A stretch of 64,000 nt of DNA, taken from Neospora caninum Liverpool. Lineage: Eukaryota > Apicomplexa > Conoidasida > Eucoccidiorida > Sarcocystidae. The translations under genes were made by a program, and so were the position numbers. The notes beneath the pieces were generated by a model. That model was not told the DNA's origin, did no database searches, and saw only the letters and a list, made by a program, of their open reading frames with translations. How positions within the stretch are numbered: the first letter of the stretch is position 1; each line of letters opens with the position of its first letter. The stretch is taken from NCBI RefSeq assembly GCF_000208865.1, contig NC_018389.1, positions 868,001 to 932,000 of the forward strand, in the 5' to 3' direction. Below, one piece after another: positions 42,928 to 56,127 of this stretch.

Positions 42928-45787
42928 ATGACAGAGGTGAGGCAAACAGGGATGCCGAGCTCGCCGTTATCTTCTCCGTCCCCTCATACAAATGCCCATC
43001 GAGAAGGCCGAAGTTTAAAAGGGGAAGGGACACAGGGAAGAAGCGTCCAGGGAGAACGTTCTTTTTCCTGTTCATCTTCTCCCCGTTCTGCAACTTCTGC
43101 GCCTTCCTCGTTCTCCTCTCCTTCCTCGCTGTGTGCTGCTCCAGGCTCTGTGCGTAGGGAGGACGGGAGAGAAACTCCACCCTCTGTCTCTCCCCGCAGT
43201 CCCCCTGTCGGTCTTTCTGTGGATGCCTCGCGTTCACCATCTTCGTCTCGCGGCCCGGCTTCAAGAGAGAGACGAAGGCAAGGAGGGGAGAGGAAAGATG
43301 GGGCGCGGAAAAAAGCAGATAAACTGAAGAGAAGGAATAGCGATTCCTTCTCAACAGAAACCGGGGAACAGCAAAGACTCACTCCAGTTCCCGTTGCTTC
43401 CTTCTTCTCTCCGTCGGTAGAGCCGGCTTCGTTTTCGCCGTTTCCCCTTAAGGAGAGAGGCGGGGAAGAGCGAGGACGGCAAAGCCGCAGCCCCGCATCC
43501 GCAGCCGCCCCATTTCCTCGCGCACAGGTCGCAGCAGAGACCAATCCTTTTTCTCCGCCGGGCGCTGGAGATTTCTCTGTTCCTCTGAAGTCGGGGAAGA
43601 CTCCATCCTCCGCGGAATGCTCCTGCTCGGAAGTCCCCTCGTCTTGGTCGAGCTGTTCCAGTCCTCCTCAGAGCTCGTCGACGCCTCTCCCCGTTTGCTC
43701 TTCGTCTGCCTCTTCCCCCTACTACTTGAAAGCGCCTGTGTACATCCGCCCCAACACCCGTGTCTCCCTGTCACAGAGCCCCTCCCCCACCCCTACACCT
43801 TCCTCTTCGTCTTCCATATCGTCTCCAGGTTTTGCTGTCAATAACTCTGTTGTCGTTATCCCAAGAAGTGACTGCCCGCTTCTTTCTTCATCACCGCCTC
43901 GACTACCACTCCGGCCGCGTGAGCACACTGCGCCAAAGCGTGGGAACACGAATCCCCCTGCTCACAGCCTCTCGTACTGCGCTTCCTCTCTGCCTTCGTC
44001 GTCATCTTCCTCGTCTAGCTCGTCTTCGCTTTCCCTCTATTCACCACAGAAAGAACCGGGTAATGGCGCCGCTGCTTCGGCTGCGCTCGTGTCTCCCTCC
44101 TCGAATTCCGTGCCTTCCGCGTCTTTAGGTTCTGCGTCTCTGCAATGCGACGAAGCAGGTCTATGTGGGCTCCGAGGAAGGGGACTCACGGGTGTCTCAA
44201 CTTCTTTGTCTTTTGAGCAACGAAAGTTGCAGAGCCGGCGAGAGCAGAAACGCTTGCGGTGCCGATCGAAGGGCGACGAAACAGAACCAGAAACCAACGA
44301 GAAAGAGCGGGGGAAATGGGAAGATGAAGCAGTCGGCAGCGCCTTCCCAGGGAAAGGCAAACAGAGAGAAGATCCCAACCGACCGGGACAAACTGAGGAA
44401 CTAAATCACTTTTACTTGGAAGCTGAAGTCGTTCACGACTTGGAAAGGCCCGACGAGACGCCCGGAGCGCGAGCTGGCCCTCGCGGCTTCTCTCCCTTGC
44501 AGGCCGGAGACCGTGGAGTGCTGAGAGAGTGGAAACGGAGCGAGGAAGAACAGGGTAAACGACAGAGGGGGAAGGACGGTATGCGATGGTTCAAAGAGAG
44601 AAGCGAGAGAAGGAAGGGGAGCACGTCTGAACTGTATGGATTCATGTATGTGATCTACGTACACAAGTTGAAGAGGCGGAACCGAAGCAACCGGCTACAG
44701 CGAGAGGTCGGCACGACACGTGAGAGCAGGAGAGCCCATAGCAAAGGGGTCGAGGACGCGTGTCACATATCTTCATCTCTCCTAACCGAGAAAGGGCTCC
44801 TGTGTATCGACAGTGGCGGAACTTCCCACATGCAAATCCTTCAAATTGGCGCCACTACTATGGAAACCGGTAAGAAGCAAAGAGCCTAGCCCTACCTTCT
44901 CCAGCGGGTCATACACACACATATAAATATACATATTCATATATATATATATATATACATATGTTTGGAGAGCTTAGGTGTATCATATCGGTACACGTTG
45001 GGAGGTGTGCGCATGCATTCCACAGCTGGTGGATTTGGAGACCTCGTATGTGATTGAGAGCGTCGCTGTTCGACTATGTGTCTGTAGCACGCTGCGAATA
45101 TAAATCGGTCAGGGAAAAGGTAGCAAAGCGAGTGTCGCTTGAAATGGACAGGCAGCCGCCCCTCACGTGGTGCTCAGGTGGAGAGAGGAAGCACCGTTGT
45201 AGCTCTCCATTCTTCTCGCGGGAAAGCGAAACGCGTGAGGGAAGTCGCATATGCAACTGACGCTTTAGAAACACTGAGCGACACCCACAAAAGAGCGACA
45301 TAGAAACGCATCGTCGACGCACAGGCAGAGACACGCCTCGAGAGAGACGGCGAGGCATCCATAAAAACGGACGAAAACGGAGCAACGACAACGCGGCGAT
45401 GAATTCGAGTTCTCATCTTCAGATCGCCCTCTGCATGTCCAGCTCGTCTCCTCTGGGGCACGGGCGAGAGTGTCAAAGATGTCAAACGTTCCTGCGGGGA
45501 CTCTGTCGTTTTCCTCTCAGGCTCAGCAGCCGCCGTCACAAACTGTCTTCTCCCACCCAACCCCGCGCGCCTTCCTCGTGCATCTTCTTCCTCCCTTTCT
45601 TCTCAAACAGCCAGAGACGGCGATGCCTCGGCACTCCGCTTTTCGTGCTTCCTCGTGGTTCCCGGCAGGTTCTGCGCGGCTGAAGGTTTGGGTGGGACGG
45701 CGAAAGAAAAAACGCGAACGAGCAAAGAAGGCAGCCTCACCGTCGTCCCCTCAGATATCTCTCTTTCGCTTCAAATCCTTGATGTAG
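42928..45787 (+). CDS. Ser-rich disordered protein, two exons, about 768 aa
   Basis: ATG at 42928 (context TCACAATGAC) follows a pyrimidine-rich leader. Exon 1 runs to a strong donor at 44869 (ACCG|GTAAGA). A second donor at 44554 (CAGG|GTAAAC) has the same phase. It could be the true one, because sequence after about 44640 looks less coding. Exon 2 is 45423-45787 (TAG) after a CTCATCTTCAG acceptor. The protein is Ser/Pro-rich, with a basic KKADKLKRRNSD, a run of about ten serines near 44000, and charged Arg/Glu-rich C-terminal parts. One short less-degenerate stretch is SPYYLKAPVYIRPNTRVSL (about 43714-43770). The end is basic (GRRKKKRERAKKA). No domain is recognised. The intron holds a (TA)n tract at about 44938-44960. 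Confidence 0.65.
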
Positions 45788-45966
45788 GGCAGATGGCACA
45801 TGTGTATACGCTGTGCAGGTCAGCAGGCTTATAAGGAAAGCCTCTTTGAGGAGTTGTTCAAATATCGTTAGATGTCGGGACACTTGTGGATAGCTATGTA
45901 TGTTTGAACGTCCATGCGTAGAAGCATCCACAGGTGTATACGGGTGGAGCAGCATGCCTTTGTGGG

Positions 45967-47143
45967 ATGGAGGCCTCGTCTTCGGGCTTTTGTCTTCATT
46001 TAAGCATACCCGCTCTACAGGTATATTTACATATATGCATGTATAAATATGTACAAGCATGTATGCATATACCTGTGGATGGTCAGCTCGGTGACAGCGG
46101 CCGCCTCCTTCGCATTGCCCCAGGCTATGAGTATATGCGTACCCGTATTTGTGTACAAGTGCAGATACGGACGTACGAAAGGGTGGCGGCAATTTTCGTG
46201 AATTTGACTCGTCGTTGTCGCACTTTCCCGTTTGCGTTCACTTTCGTTCCATCTTTTGCTTGCGTTTTCGCTCGCCGCGTTTCAGGAAGAGACGCATCTG
46301 CCTCGGCTTCGAGGTCTCCTCTCCCTTTCTGGCACTGAAGCTTCGGAGAGTTTTCGGAAGCATCGAGGTAAGGGAGATCCAGCCTCAATCTTCCTTCGCT
46401 GGTATGTTCCTCCTTTCGTTCCCTCTTTTCGTCGCTCCATTGCCTTCGTGTCCCTCTGGTCTTCGTCTTTTCCTTTCGGCAACGCTTCGTCTGCTGTTTG
46501 GGTTTCTTTCCGTCTTGCCTTCGCTCTCCCTCACCTGTATCGTACAATCTCCCTCGGATGCAGTTGCCGCTCTCCACACGTCGCTTGCTTCTCCGCGGCC
46601 TGGCGTTTGCAGTTCTTCTGTCGCCGGCGCTCCCAGCCGGGTGTCTAGACACCGCGCAACGCGAAGACGCGGAGGCCACCGTCCTCGTCGCCAGTCAGAA
46701 ACGTTGGATCCAATCCCATTTGTCTGGCTTTCACCTGACGCAGCAGCCTCTCCACTTTGCGTTGCGCCGCGGTGACCTCCAGGCGCGCTATCTCGTTCAG
46801 GTGAGAGAGGCCGTCCCTTCTAAAGCCCACCGCCCGACACAAAGAGAGTAAACCAAGGCAGTAACTGTCCAGAGAATCCACTTCTCGTTTAGGGAGCAAA
46901 AGCTCAAGGAGCAAGGCCTGGACACGCTGCCTCTGGCGGGCACACCCACTGACGTCTCTTTCACGTCTGAGTAGAGAACGACCGAACAGAGGAGGAGACA
47001 GGCAGCTAGTACTGCGAGCGTAGAAGGATACCGGGACGTGTAGGCGCACGTTTGTTCCTGTTCCACTGGAAATCAACTTGCCCACCCCCAAAACAGCGAC
47101 AGGAATAGATCAAAAGCATGCAGGCTAAGACACGCGTTTATGA

Positions 47144-47181
<38 letters not shown>

Positions 47182-50100
47182 GAATATAGATAGAGATGTA
47201 TAGGCTTGCATATCGTGGATATCATTGTGTATGCGGAACTGTGTGTACACCTGGAGATTCGCTGCCTTTCCTTGTAGGTTTCATGAACCTGGTTATCTGC
47301 CCAGCGTTTGCATGCATGGTTCGGAGATGTCTTTTTCTTCTGTCGTCTCTGACTTTGTCCTGCTTTCTGCTCGTCAGGCTCTGCCTTTTCTCGCCTCTAC
47401 AGATCTTGGTGGCTTGGAGGCAAGTGCTAGCAGCGGGTCCCAGTCGAATGCGGAAGTCTCTCCAGCGGCGTTCTCCTCTTTCTCTCCTATCCCATCCGGC
47501 GGTTTCCCTTCTTCTGCCGGCGCTTCCTCCTCCTCTCTACGCTCCTCCGCTGCGCCTGCGTCTCCGTCCCTCCACTTCGTTTCCCTTTACGAGAAACAGA
47601 GGGTCGGCGCGCGGGGACGGAGCCGGAGCACACTCAACGACGGAGAGCGGCAGAAACCTTCTTCCTCTCCACGGCCTGCTGCGTCGTCCTGCCCATCCAG
47701 CCAGCCAAAGCTTCCCGAAGGCTCTTCCCCTTTTCAGCCCTCTGGCGCCTCGCCCGCCTCGGGTTCTCCCCCACTCCTTTCCCCTTCTGTTTCTCCTGCG
47801 TCTGCTTCTCAAGGGCGCCGGGTAACGCGGCAGGAGCCGCGCGAGAGGACGGGGAAGCGCGGACCACCCCAGGAGGAAGCAGCCGGAAGAGCAGAAGACG
47901 GGAACGAAGAGGACGACGAGGAAGAAAAGAAAGCAGGCGATCCATGGAAGGACGGAAAAGAGGGAGAGACGGGAAGCACGAACGGAGGCCGCGACGGGAA
48001 AAGCCACGCGGCACTTTTTCTGGAAGTGCACGGATCGCGTCAGTCTCTTCGTGACGAAATCGCCAGTCGCCAAGCCCAAATCGTGAGTCTGAAAGAGAAG
48101 CTCCAGCGCCTCAAACCGTATGCCGCCGCTGGGGGCTGCGTGCTCGCCCGAAGGAGGCGGGCAAGCCAGGCAAGCGATGCAGAACGGAGACAAACAAAGA
48201 CCGACGAAGACGCAGCAGACCCCGCTGCGGCAAACGGGCAACGGGGCGAGGGCGAGAACTTTTTCTGGCGCGACGGTGAGGCGAGACCAAATCAGCTCTC
48301 GCCCGGTCGCTGTTTGTCGCTTGGCTCGTCTCCTCTGACAGGCACGGGAGAACGGCTGAGAGAAGAAGGGGAGACCGGAAACACAGACGCTCAAGGGAAA
48401 GGGGCGAAAAGCGACGACGAAGAAAGAGAAGAACGAAAGACGCATGGGGTCTCGTCTCCCGCGCATGCCTCTTCTCTCTTTGTCTGTGAGGAACCCCTCG
48501 AGGGCGCAGCGACTTTAACGGTTTTTGACGCAGACAAATCCGTTCCTAGAGCGGAGGAAGGCGCAACTCGTCTCGTGTTCCACAGATCGCGAGGCAGCGC
48601 AGGTGCACTCGACGAGTGTCAGACGCCCTTCTCTTGCGTCGACGACCAATCGCGGGAGGCAGGACGTTTCGAGACTGAATCCCCCCAAGGGAGCAGCGAG
48701 AAGGCAACGACTGGAGTCCAAGGCGTTGCATGCCACGCACGGCAAAAGAGCCAAGTGGCGGAGAAGAGCGCGGCATTCCCAGACAGGTCTCGCCCTTGCG
48801 TCGCTTCTCTCTCTACCCTTCCTTCCTTCTCGCTGTCCCCGCGCAGTTCAGCAGATGCACGTGGTTCGCCGTTTCCCAGTCAGGACGAGCCGAAGAAAGG
48901 CGCCGCGGAAGTTTTCTTTGCCTCCTCCTCTCTCTCTGCCACAGCAACAGCGAGTTGCAGCCTTGCGTTTGCCGCCAAACAGGAGCGCCCTCAAGCTCCC
49001 CGCCCTGTGTCTCCGCACGCGTCCGCGGGTCTCTCAGAGGCCCCGCAGCTGGTCGGGGCGACGAGAGTCGTGCGCGGCACTGCGCGAGACAGGCTTGCTG
49101 TGGAAGCCGAGCGGGTCCGAATCGAGGGGCGAGAGGTGTGCATGCAGCCGCTTTCAAAACGCGACGGCCCATCAGACCCCGCCGACGCTGGCGAGCGCGA
49201 GAGCCGTCCAGGGGGGGAACACGAGACGAACGCGGCGCGAGACAGAGTGGGAGACGAGGGAGCAGAAGGAAGCGGAGACGCCGGAGACGGAGAGGACGGC
49301 AGATGGATGCTTAACGGGGAACGAAGCGAGAGAACGGGAAGTGGAAAGGAGCGTGACGACCGCGAAGAGAAACAAAATGGATGGCAGGGACAGGCAGAAG
49401 GAACCAGGCAGGAAGGCGCTTCAGGGACCACAGCTGCGATCGCAGAGACACGCGCCTCTCCATCGGCGGCGAGACCGACAAATCCAGAGGAAGATGCAGG
49501 ACATCACAAAGCTGCCTCGCCTGAGCAGCGGAGGTTCAGAGGGCGGGGGCTGGCTGAGTGCCAGGCGTTGTGTGTCGAGAAAAGCGCAGCTACAGACAGT
49601 CGGTCTCGGTCCCCACCGGACGTTTCCGAGCCCGCCCCTCTAAGTCCTTCCGCGGCGTCAATCGATCACCCTCAGAGCACGCCGGAGGGCCAGGCGCGGT
49701 CGCCTCGAACGCACCTGGGCGGGGCTCCGCGCACGTTTGGGGGGGAAGCCTCCGTGGCGGAGGAGAGAGCGGAGGAAAACAAAGACAACCACGACGACGG
49801 GCAAAAGGACACAGCAGCGGAAGAGGGAGAAGAACTTGAAGCCGCACACCGAAGCCGAGAAGGCGTCGGCGAGGGCGACGGCGGCGGAGACGGAACACGG
49901 GGAGCGGCCGAAGCCCGTGGAGGGGAAGAAGAGACCGAACGGAGTGACGAACGGGGAGAAGCAAACGGGCGGCGAGGAGCGAGACGTCCGGAGGACGATG
50001 AGAGGCAGCCGGCAAGCGACAGGGCGCTCTCGCGCCTCGCAGGTCAGAGAAGAGGGCCCAAGCAAGAAAACAAAAAGAATGAGGGAGACGGTGAACGCTG

Positions 50101-53100
50101 GAGAGACGCGGAGGCCGGCGAGAGGACGGCAGACCCCATCACGCAGGACAAGAACGCACAAGTTGCGAGCGGCTTCGCGCCACAGAATCCCCACCAGGGA
50201 CGAGCAGCGAGGAGAGCCGAGGCACCAGCAAGTGACAGACTGGCCTGGCGCGACTGCGCCTTGCCGAAAAAACTCGACATGTGTCTTTCCAGTCGCGCTT
50301 TCCTTCAAGCTCAGCGGAACATGAAGGTTCGTTCCCCGGTTCTGGTCTCGTGCGCTCTCGTCCGTCTTTTCCTTTTCCTTTCCGTGCTCGTTGTTTTGTT
50401 TTGCGGTCTCCACCCTCCCTTCCCGAGCAGACGTTTCTCACCTGTCCAGGGGGCGTTTGTGGCAGTGTTCCTTCTGTAGTCTTCGGCGTCGGTTTCTCGT
50501 TCTCTCTCTCTGCGCAGTCACCGCTGTCCGTCCCGTGTCCCGTTAACCGTGTCCTCCGCATGCCAGGTTCTGCAGGTCACAACCTCTCTCGTTTCCCTCT
50601 TTTCCAGGCTCGACACACTCGAAAGAGCGCTTCGTCTCTCTTCGTCCCTCAGCTTTTCTTTCGCACTGCCTTCTTTCCTCGAATGCACCCAGTTTCTCTT
50701 CCTCTTCACCGTCGTTCTCTTTCTCTTGCTCTCGCAGACCCTCGCTTCCCTCAAGCGTCTTCCTCTCCTTCGCCATCTTCTCTTCTGCCTCCACGGCACC
50801 GATCCCGATTCGCTGCTGCACGACGACCTCCGCACGATTCTCGCGTTTCCCTCTTCTGCGCCCGCTCCCGGCGCCCCGCCCAGCCGCGGCGTCTCTTCTG
50901 TCTCTGCATCTCAGGCTCCCGCGCGGGGTCTGGGCGCCTCAGGTGCCGCGCAAAAGGGCGAACAGACGCGTCTGGTCTTGTCGTCCTCTTGCCCGGAGAA
51001 CGAGGTCGAGACGGGCTGTCGGCACTCTCCGTTCATCTCGCCTTCCCAGACAGGGGCGGAAGCGTCGCCGCGATTGCCCTCGCCTATGCATGCGTCTGGG
51101 CGCCTGGAAGAAACCGAAGAAACACCGGACGCGCGTTCCGGTTCTCCACCTGACTCGAACGTGGACGCGCGAGACGACGCCCTCCTGCTGTGTCTACGCG
51201 AGGCTTTGCAGTGTGCCGAGCGTTTGTGCCAGGCGCGGACCGGACCGTCCAAAACGCGCGAAGACGCTCTACTCCTTCTGAAGAGGCGAGACCATCTCAA
51301 GAGACTCTCTTCTTCTGCCTCCCCTGAACGTCTATCCGGGGCAGTCGCCGCTCCAGGCGCCGCTTCGTCTTCGCCTCCGTCCTGTTCCTCTCCGCTCGGT
51401 TCCGCTTCCTTCTGCCCGTCGTTTGCTTGTGGGGGTGCGTCCTCCGCTCTCCTCCCTTCGTCGTCCTCGGCGTCGCCTTTGTACTCTGACCCGCATGCGG
51501 CGGATCTCCCACGGAGTCGGCAAACACCTCAGGACGTTGGCACGACCTCGCCGAATTCCTCCTCTTCATGTGCGCCTTCTGCGCCTCGAACTTCTTTGTC
51601 TTCACCCCAAGCCAATGCCCCTTCCGAGAGACAAGAGGGAGACACGGAAGGCACGCGCGACGCAGGCGCCGCCGACATGGAGCAGCACATGATGCGGCGT
51701 GTAGCCCGTTTGAAACAGAAACTAAGTAAACTTGCGTTGGCTTTGAATCAGGAAGCGGATGCGGGCGAAACGAAACCTGATGGTGGCGGCGCAGATGCTT
51801 CCTCTCTCTCCTCTGTCAGTCCAGCGTGCGGTCCTCAGGAGTCCCCCCTGCCTGTCCCCTTGCCTGTGTACTGTTCCTCTCCTTCAGCGGCTTCTTGTTC
51901 TTCCGTTTCCTCCTTGTCTGCCTGTGCGTTTGGGCAACCTTGTGCAGCCTCCGTGGGTTCGTCTTCCTCTTCTCTCCCTCGTTTCTTCCCTCCTTGTCGT
52001 TATCCTCTCTCCGCCTGGGCGCCTTCGCCTTCTCCCCGACGGGCGTCGCCGCCGCTTGGGACCTCCCCAGGCTTCCGTTCTTCCTCTCCTCTCCTGCCGC
52101 AGTCGGCATTCTGGGCTCCGCCCTTCCCCTTGCTCGACACGGCGGTTTCCCTTCCAGTCTCTCTTGAAGCAGGATGGCACCAAGGGGGAGAAGCTGCAAA
52201 CAGTCGGCCTGGAGCTCGACCCGCGTTGCAAGAGAACGAAGAAAGAGAAGACCCGACCCCGCCCAGGGCGACATATCCAGCTGTGGGCGTAGGCCTGTGC
52301 GCGGGCAGCGAAGACTCGCGCGGGAGCTCTCGCCGTTGGCGTCAGCAAACAGAGACGCGTAGGACATGCGGCGGAGGCCGAGACGACGCAGCCCTTCTTT
52401 GCGAGGAGTGCCGAGAACAGATGGATCGCTCGAGAGAAGACAGGAACGCAACTCGAGGGCAGTCGCCTGACTTTGAGGTAGCGCGCGAAGCCGCGAAACC
52501 CCGGCGGAGAGCGCCAAAGGAGCCCTCAGCACCGGTCCCTTGTCTCTCGCTTCTTGAGCGTCCACCCGAGCCTAAGCTGCCTAGGCGGGGTTCATTCGGA
52601 GGCCGTGGCGCCTCCGATGGAAACGGACAAGTCCCAGAATGTGAGCGGGAGACGCGTTCGCTTCCTTTGTGCCTCACGGTCGCGGGGACCGACGACGGCA
52701 GGGGAGCGACGCCAAGGACAGAAGAAGAATGCATGCGCTCATTCGCAGAGTGCGGCGGACAACAAGGTGAACGCGCGCTGGAAGCGAGGCCCGCTCGAGA
52801 GCGAAGCATCCCGGCGGGAGAAGGGGAAGAAGGGCGAGGGGAAGCTGAGATGCGCGCGGAGTCAGGCAAGCGCCGAGAAGACGCAGAGTCCAAAGCTGTA
52901 GGCGGAGACGGGCCAGACGGCGGTTCTGGGAACCCTGCGGAAGACACCCGTCCAAGCAACGCTGCGAAAACTCGAGGCTGGCGTCAAGAAGCCGTCGAAG
53001 AACGACACCTGGAGACAGAAGAATACAGGGCGATCTGGGCGTTGTCTCCTGGCGAGGGGAAAGGACTTGGGGGCGCCCAACTGGAGGCGAGGCCGAGAGA

Positions 53101-54148
53101 GACCGGTCGCCTTCCGTGTTCTGCAACGGCCTTGCAAGAGCGCCGCGAACGCCTCGAGGAACAGGAGAAGAAACTGCTGTCTCTCCAGGCGAAAATCGAA
53201 GCTTGGCGGCTTGGCGGCTCCGGCGACGACGACAGCTACCTCCGCAGTGTTCTGCTTGACCAGCTAGAGCTTCTACGGCAACAGCGTGGTGCAGGCGAAA
53301 CCGGTGACGGTGAAGAAGTCGCCGAGGCCGAGCGGCGAAACAGTGGGCGAGAGCCAGGGCAAGAGGACGCGCGAGAGGAGGAACCGGGGAAGGGCGCAGG
53401 GCGAGAAGGTTCTCAGAACATCGATGGGCCGATACGGATGGAGGGGCGAAACCGCAGAGAAGCGTCAGGGGAGAGAGACGGGAACAGAAGAAAGGAGAAC
53501 CCAAGAGAAGGAGACGCGCATGGTGGACGGGAAGGCGCCGACGTTGACGAGGCGAGGCACCGCGGCGACGGAGAGGAGACGCACGTCGAGGCAGAAGCGA
53601 AAACGGGGCTGAAAACCGAAAGTATCCGCGCAACTGGGAACGAAGAGATGTGTGTCGAAACCGACTTCTGGAAAGACTCGACAACAGGGCCCCTTTCGCT
53701 TGCGTCTCATGCTCTTAACTCCGCCCCGTTCCCTTGTGCGTCTCGTCTGCCGCCGTCGTCCGGGGATTCTGCGTCTTCTTTCTTGCCTTTTGATCCCCTT
53801 GATTTGGTGGTTTCGGCCGACGCGCCCACTGCGAGTCTTTTCTCCCTTGCGTCTGGTCGAAGAGGAAAAGACGGCGAGGAGCGGTCTCTCCTTAGGCCCG
53901 AAGAGACGCGAGACTGGGAAGGCGTTCGCGGTTCACTCAGAGCGACGCACCGCCACACGCGTGTTTCCCGCGGAGGGCCTCAAGGCAGTGAAGAGTTCCC
54001 GCCGTCTTGCCTTGCAGCGTCCCTAGCCGAAAAAGGCGAGGCATTCGACACCACGCCTCAATCTGTCTCGCCTCTCCCTCTTTTGCGGTCTCTGCAGATG
54101 CCTGTTTTCCTGGGAAAAAAAGAACAGCAAACGCAAGAGCTTGAATAA
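45967..54148 (+). CDS. Very large coiled-coil/disordered protein, about 2,227 aa
   Basis: Model: 45967-46020, 46286-46367, 46613-46800, 47378-50326 and 50738-54148 (TAA), with phases consistent throughout (2,228 codons). The last two exons are secure. The intron between them has an AAG|GTTCGT donor and a TTGCTCTCGCAG acceptor, and rejoins QAQRNMK to [10 protein letters not shown]. The first three exons are less sure; an alternative uses an acceptor at 46563 or a start at 46558 ([14 protein letters not shown], signal-peptide-like). Most of the protein is low complexity. Predicted coiled coils are [20 protein letters not shown] (about 48040-48110), [19 protein letters not shown] (about 51690-51750) and [20 protein letters not shown] followed by [13 protein letters not shown] (about 53140-53290). 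Such architecture suggests a cytoskeletal, centrosomal or pellicle scaffold, but nothing is recognised. The stop lies 14 bases before the TA-rich spacer. Confidence 0.75.
47141..47181. repeat. (GATA)n microsatellite in intron 3 of the 2,227-aa gene
   Basis: About ten GATA units lie between the donor at 46801 and the acceptor at 47377. It is the same unit as the much larger array at 60880-62525. Confidence 0.9.
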
Positions 54149-54197
54149 ACAGCCCAATACCGCATGCATATATATATATGTACGTACGTGTAAATAG

Positions 54198-54233
<36 letters not shown>

Positions 54234-54302
54234 TGATATATATATATATATTGATACATGTATATATTGATCTATATAGATACATTGATCTATATAGCTA
54301 CA

Positions 54303-54344
<42 letters not shown>

Positions 54345-54481
54345 CAAATGTATATGGACACCTACTATGTATAGAATTCCAGAGGTACATAGATTTTTCT
54401 GTATGGGATAGAGAACTCGAGAGATTACAAAGCCCACATTCATACATCTATGTGCGTCCCGTTTGCCCACTTGGAGACGGA

Positions 54482-54521
<40 letters not shown>

Positions 54522-56127
54522 GTATATTTCTTGCTAGTTTTTATCTTCTCACGAGACGCTTGCCACGCCGGCAGCAGCGTATTCTGGTCCAGCATAACAC
54601 CTGTGTGGTAAAAAGGAAAGGCGGAATTTTCTTGGAGTGTAGCCGTTGAAAGTAAGAGTCGCTGGAGACGGAAAGGGCGGGAAAACAAGCTTGAGAAGCA
54701 CAGGACAACCCGTGGCGGAAGCGCCGTTCCCGCATCTGTTTGCTCAAGGGTGGGAGTCGTTCTTCGCGTCTTTTGTTACAGGGGTCCTTCTTGGACCTTC
54801 GGTTTTCAAGGAGAGTGTCGGCTGTTTGTCCGCATTTCTTTCTCGCCTCTTTTCAGCGATGTATATGTATACATACGTATAGGGGTATATGGGTATATAG
54901 AAGTATATTCACGCATGTTTCTATGTGCATGTGTGCGTGTGCATCTGAGAGACCCAGATCAGCACAGCGGACGGCCTCCACTTGGATTCATGCGTTTAGG
55001 GTTTAGGGTTTGTGTTTACTTATGAATGCGAAGGCACAAAGTGCCGTTTCCTCAACTCGTGGGGATCACAGCACAAAGATATATATTCACAAAGCTTGTA
55101 GAGAGTGGATGTGGACATGTGCAATTATACCTCTTCCCATATATATATATATATATATATATGGCTAGATGTGTATTGCTTCCGCGCAAGTCAAGGCCCG
55201 TCTCGCCCTGTTGTCTGCGTTTGTGTGTATCTCACAGTGCTGGTGCGCCTCCCAGAAGATGTATACCTCGCCTCGAGTTTCGTCTACATGCATGGGCGTT
55301 CACATGCGTTTTTGTCAGGACTTTCTTGTCAAGATGTCAGTCTCACGAATTCCTTCGCTTTCTCTATGGGTTGCCCTCGCCAGTCGCGTAAGCCAAGGAG
55401 CAGACGAGAGAGAAGAGGAGAGGAAGAAAAGGAAGAAAGAGGAGCGGAAAGAAAGAGAAGACAGACCACGACCGCGAAGAGAGAAGAAAGGCTGAGGGAT
55501 CTCGGGAAGAAGGGGGAGAAACTGAGAGGCAATAGATGAAGCGCGGTGTCACAGGACACGGCAGTAACACAGTCACGCAGAGAGGAAGAAAAGTCGCAGA
55601 GACGCCCAGAGGCCGAGCACCAGACAGCGAAGAAGAGGGCAAGACCGTTTGGCAGCAGGCCTCCCAGTGAGAAGAGACAGATTAACGGAGAAACGAAATC
55701 GACTCCGGCGGCTTGGTCGGCATCTAAAAAACAGGCGGAGTTTTCTTCGTGCATGCACACCTGTCGGAAAAGGGAAAAAGGAAGGACTGGAAAAGCGCGT
55801 TTTCCACGAGGGCGACATCCGCTGCGGCGTCACACACCAGTCGAGACTTGCGCCGGAAAAGCGCGCGCCATCGGCGTCGGTCATCTTCACAAGATCGAAT
55901 GCGAAATGACAACAAAAGTGGAGCAATCGCCAAAGACAAACAAACGGAAAAAAAGGAGACTGCACGCACCTGTCCTCATGACCAAACCAACACGTGGCCG
56001 AAGCGTCGGACGCATGCACAGCAAACGTCTTTCTTCTAGCACTTCTTCGCAGCTTTCAAAGGCACAAAGTCTCCTCGTATGTTCCACGTCCCGTCCCTGC
56101 TGACGCCTTCGCCCTCGTCTGAGGCGT
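54149..56127. other. Convergent intergenic region, TA-rich, with TTTAGGG tract
   Basis: Two genes end face to face here (plus stop 54148, minus stop 56128). It holds a cluster of TA microsatellites (about 54168-54345, 54483-54520, 55138-55163) and two and a half TTTAGGG units at 54995-55011. Open frames at 55300-56100 are Arg/Lys/Glu-rich by composition only. No gene is supported. Confidence 0.55.
54995..55011 (+). repeat. Short interstitial telomere-type repeat (TTTAGGG)
   Basis: Two complete TTTAGGG units plus TTT. This is the telomere repeat of Toxoplasma and its relatives. The tract is short, so chance is possible. Confidence 0.6.
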
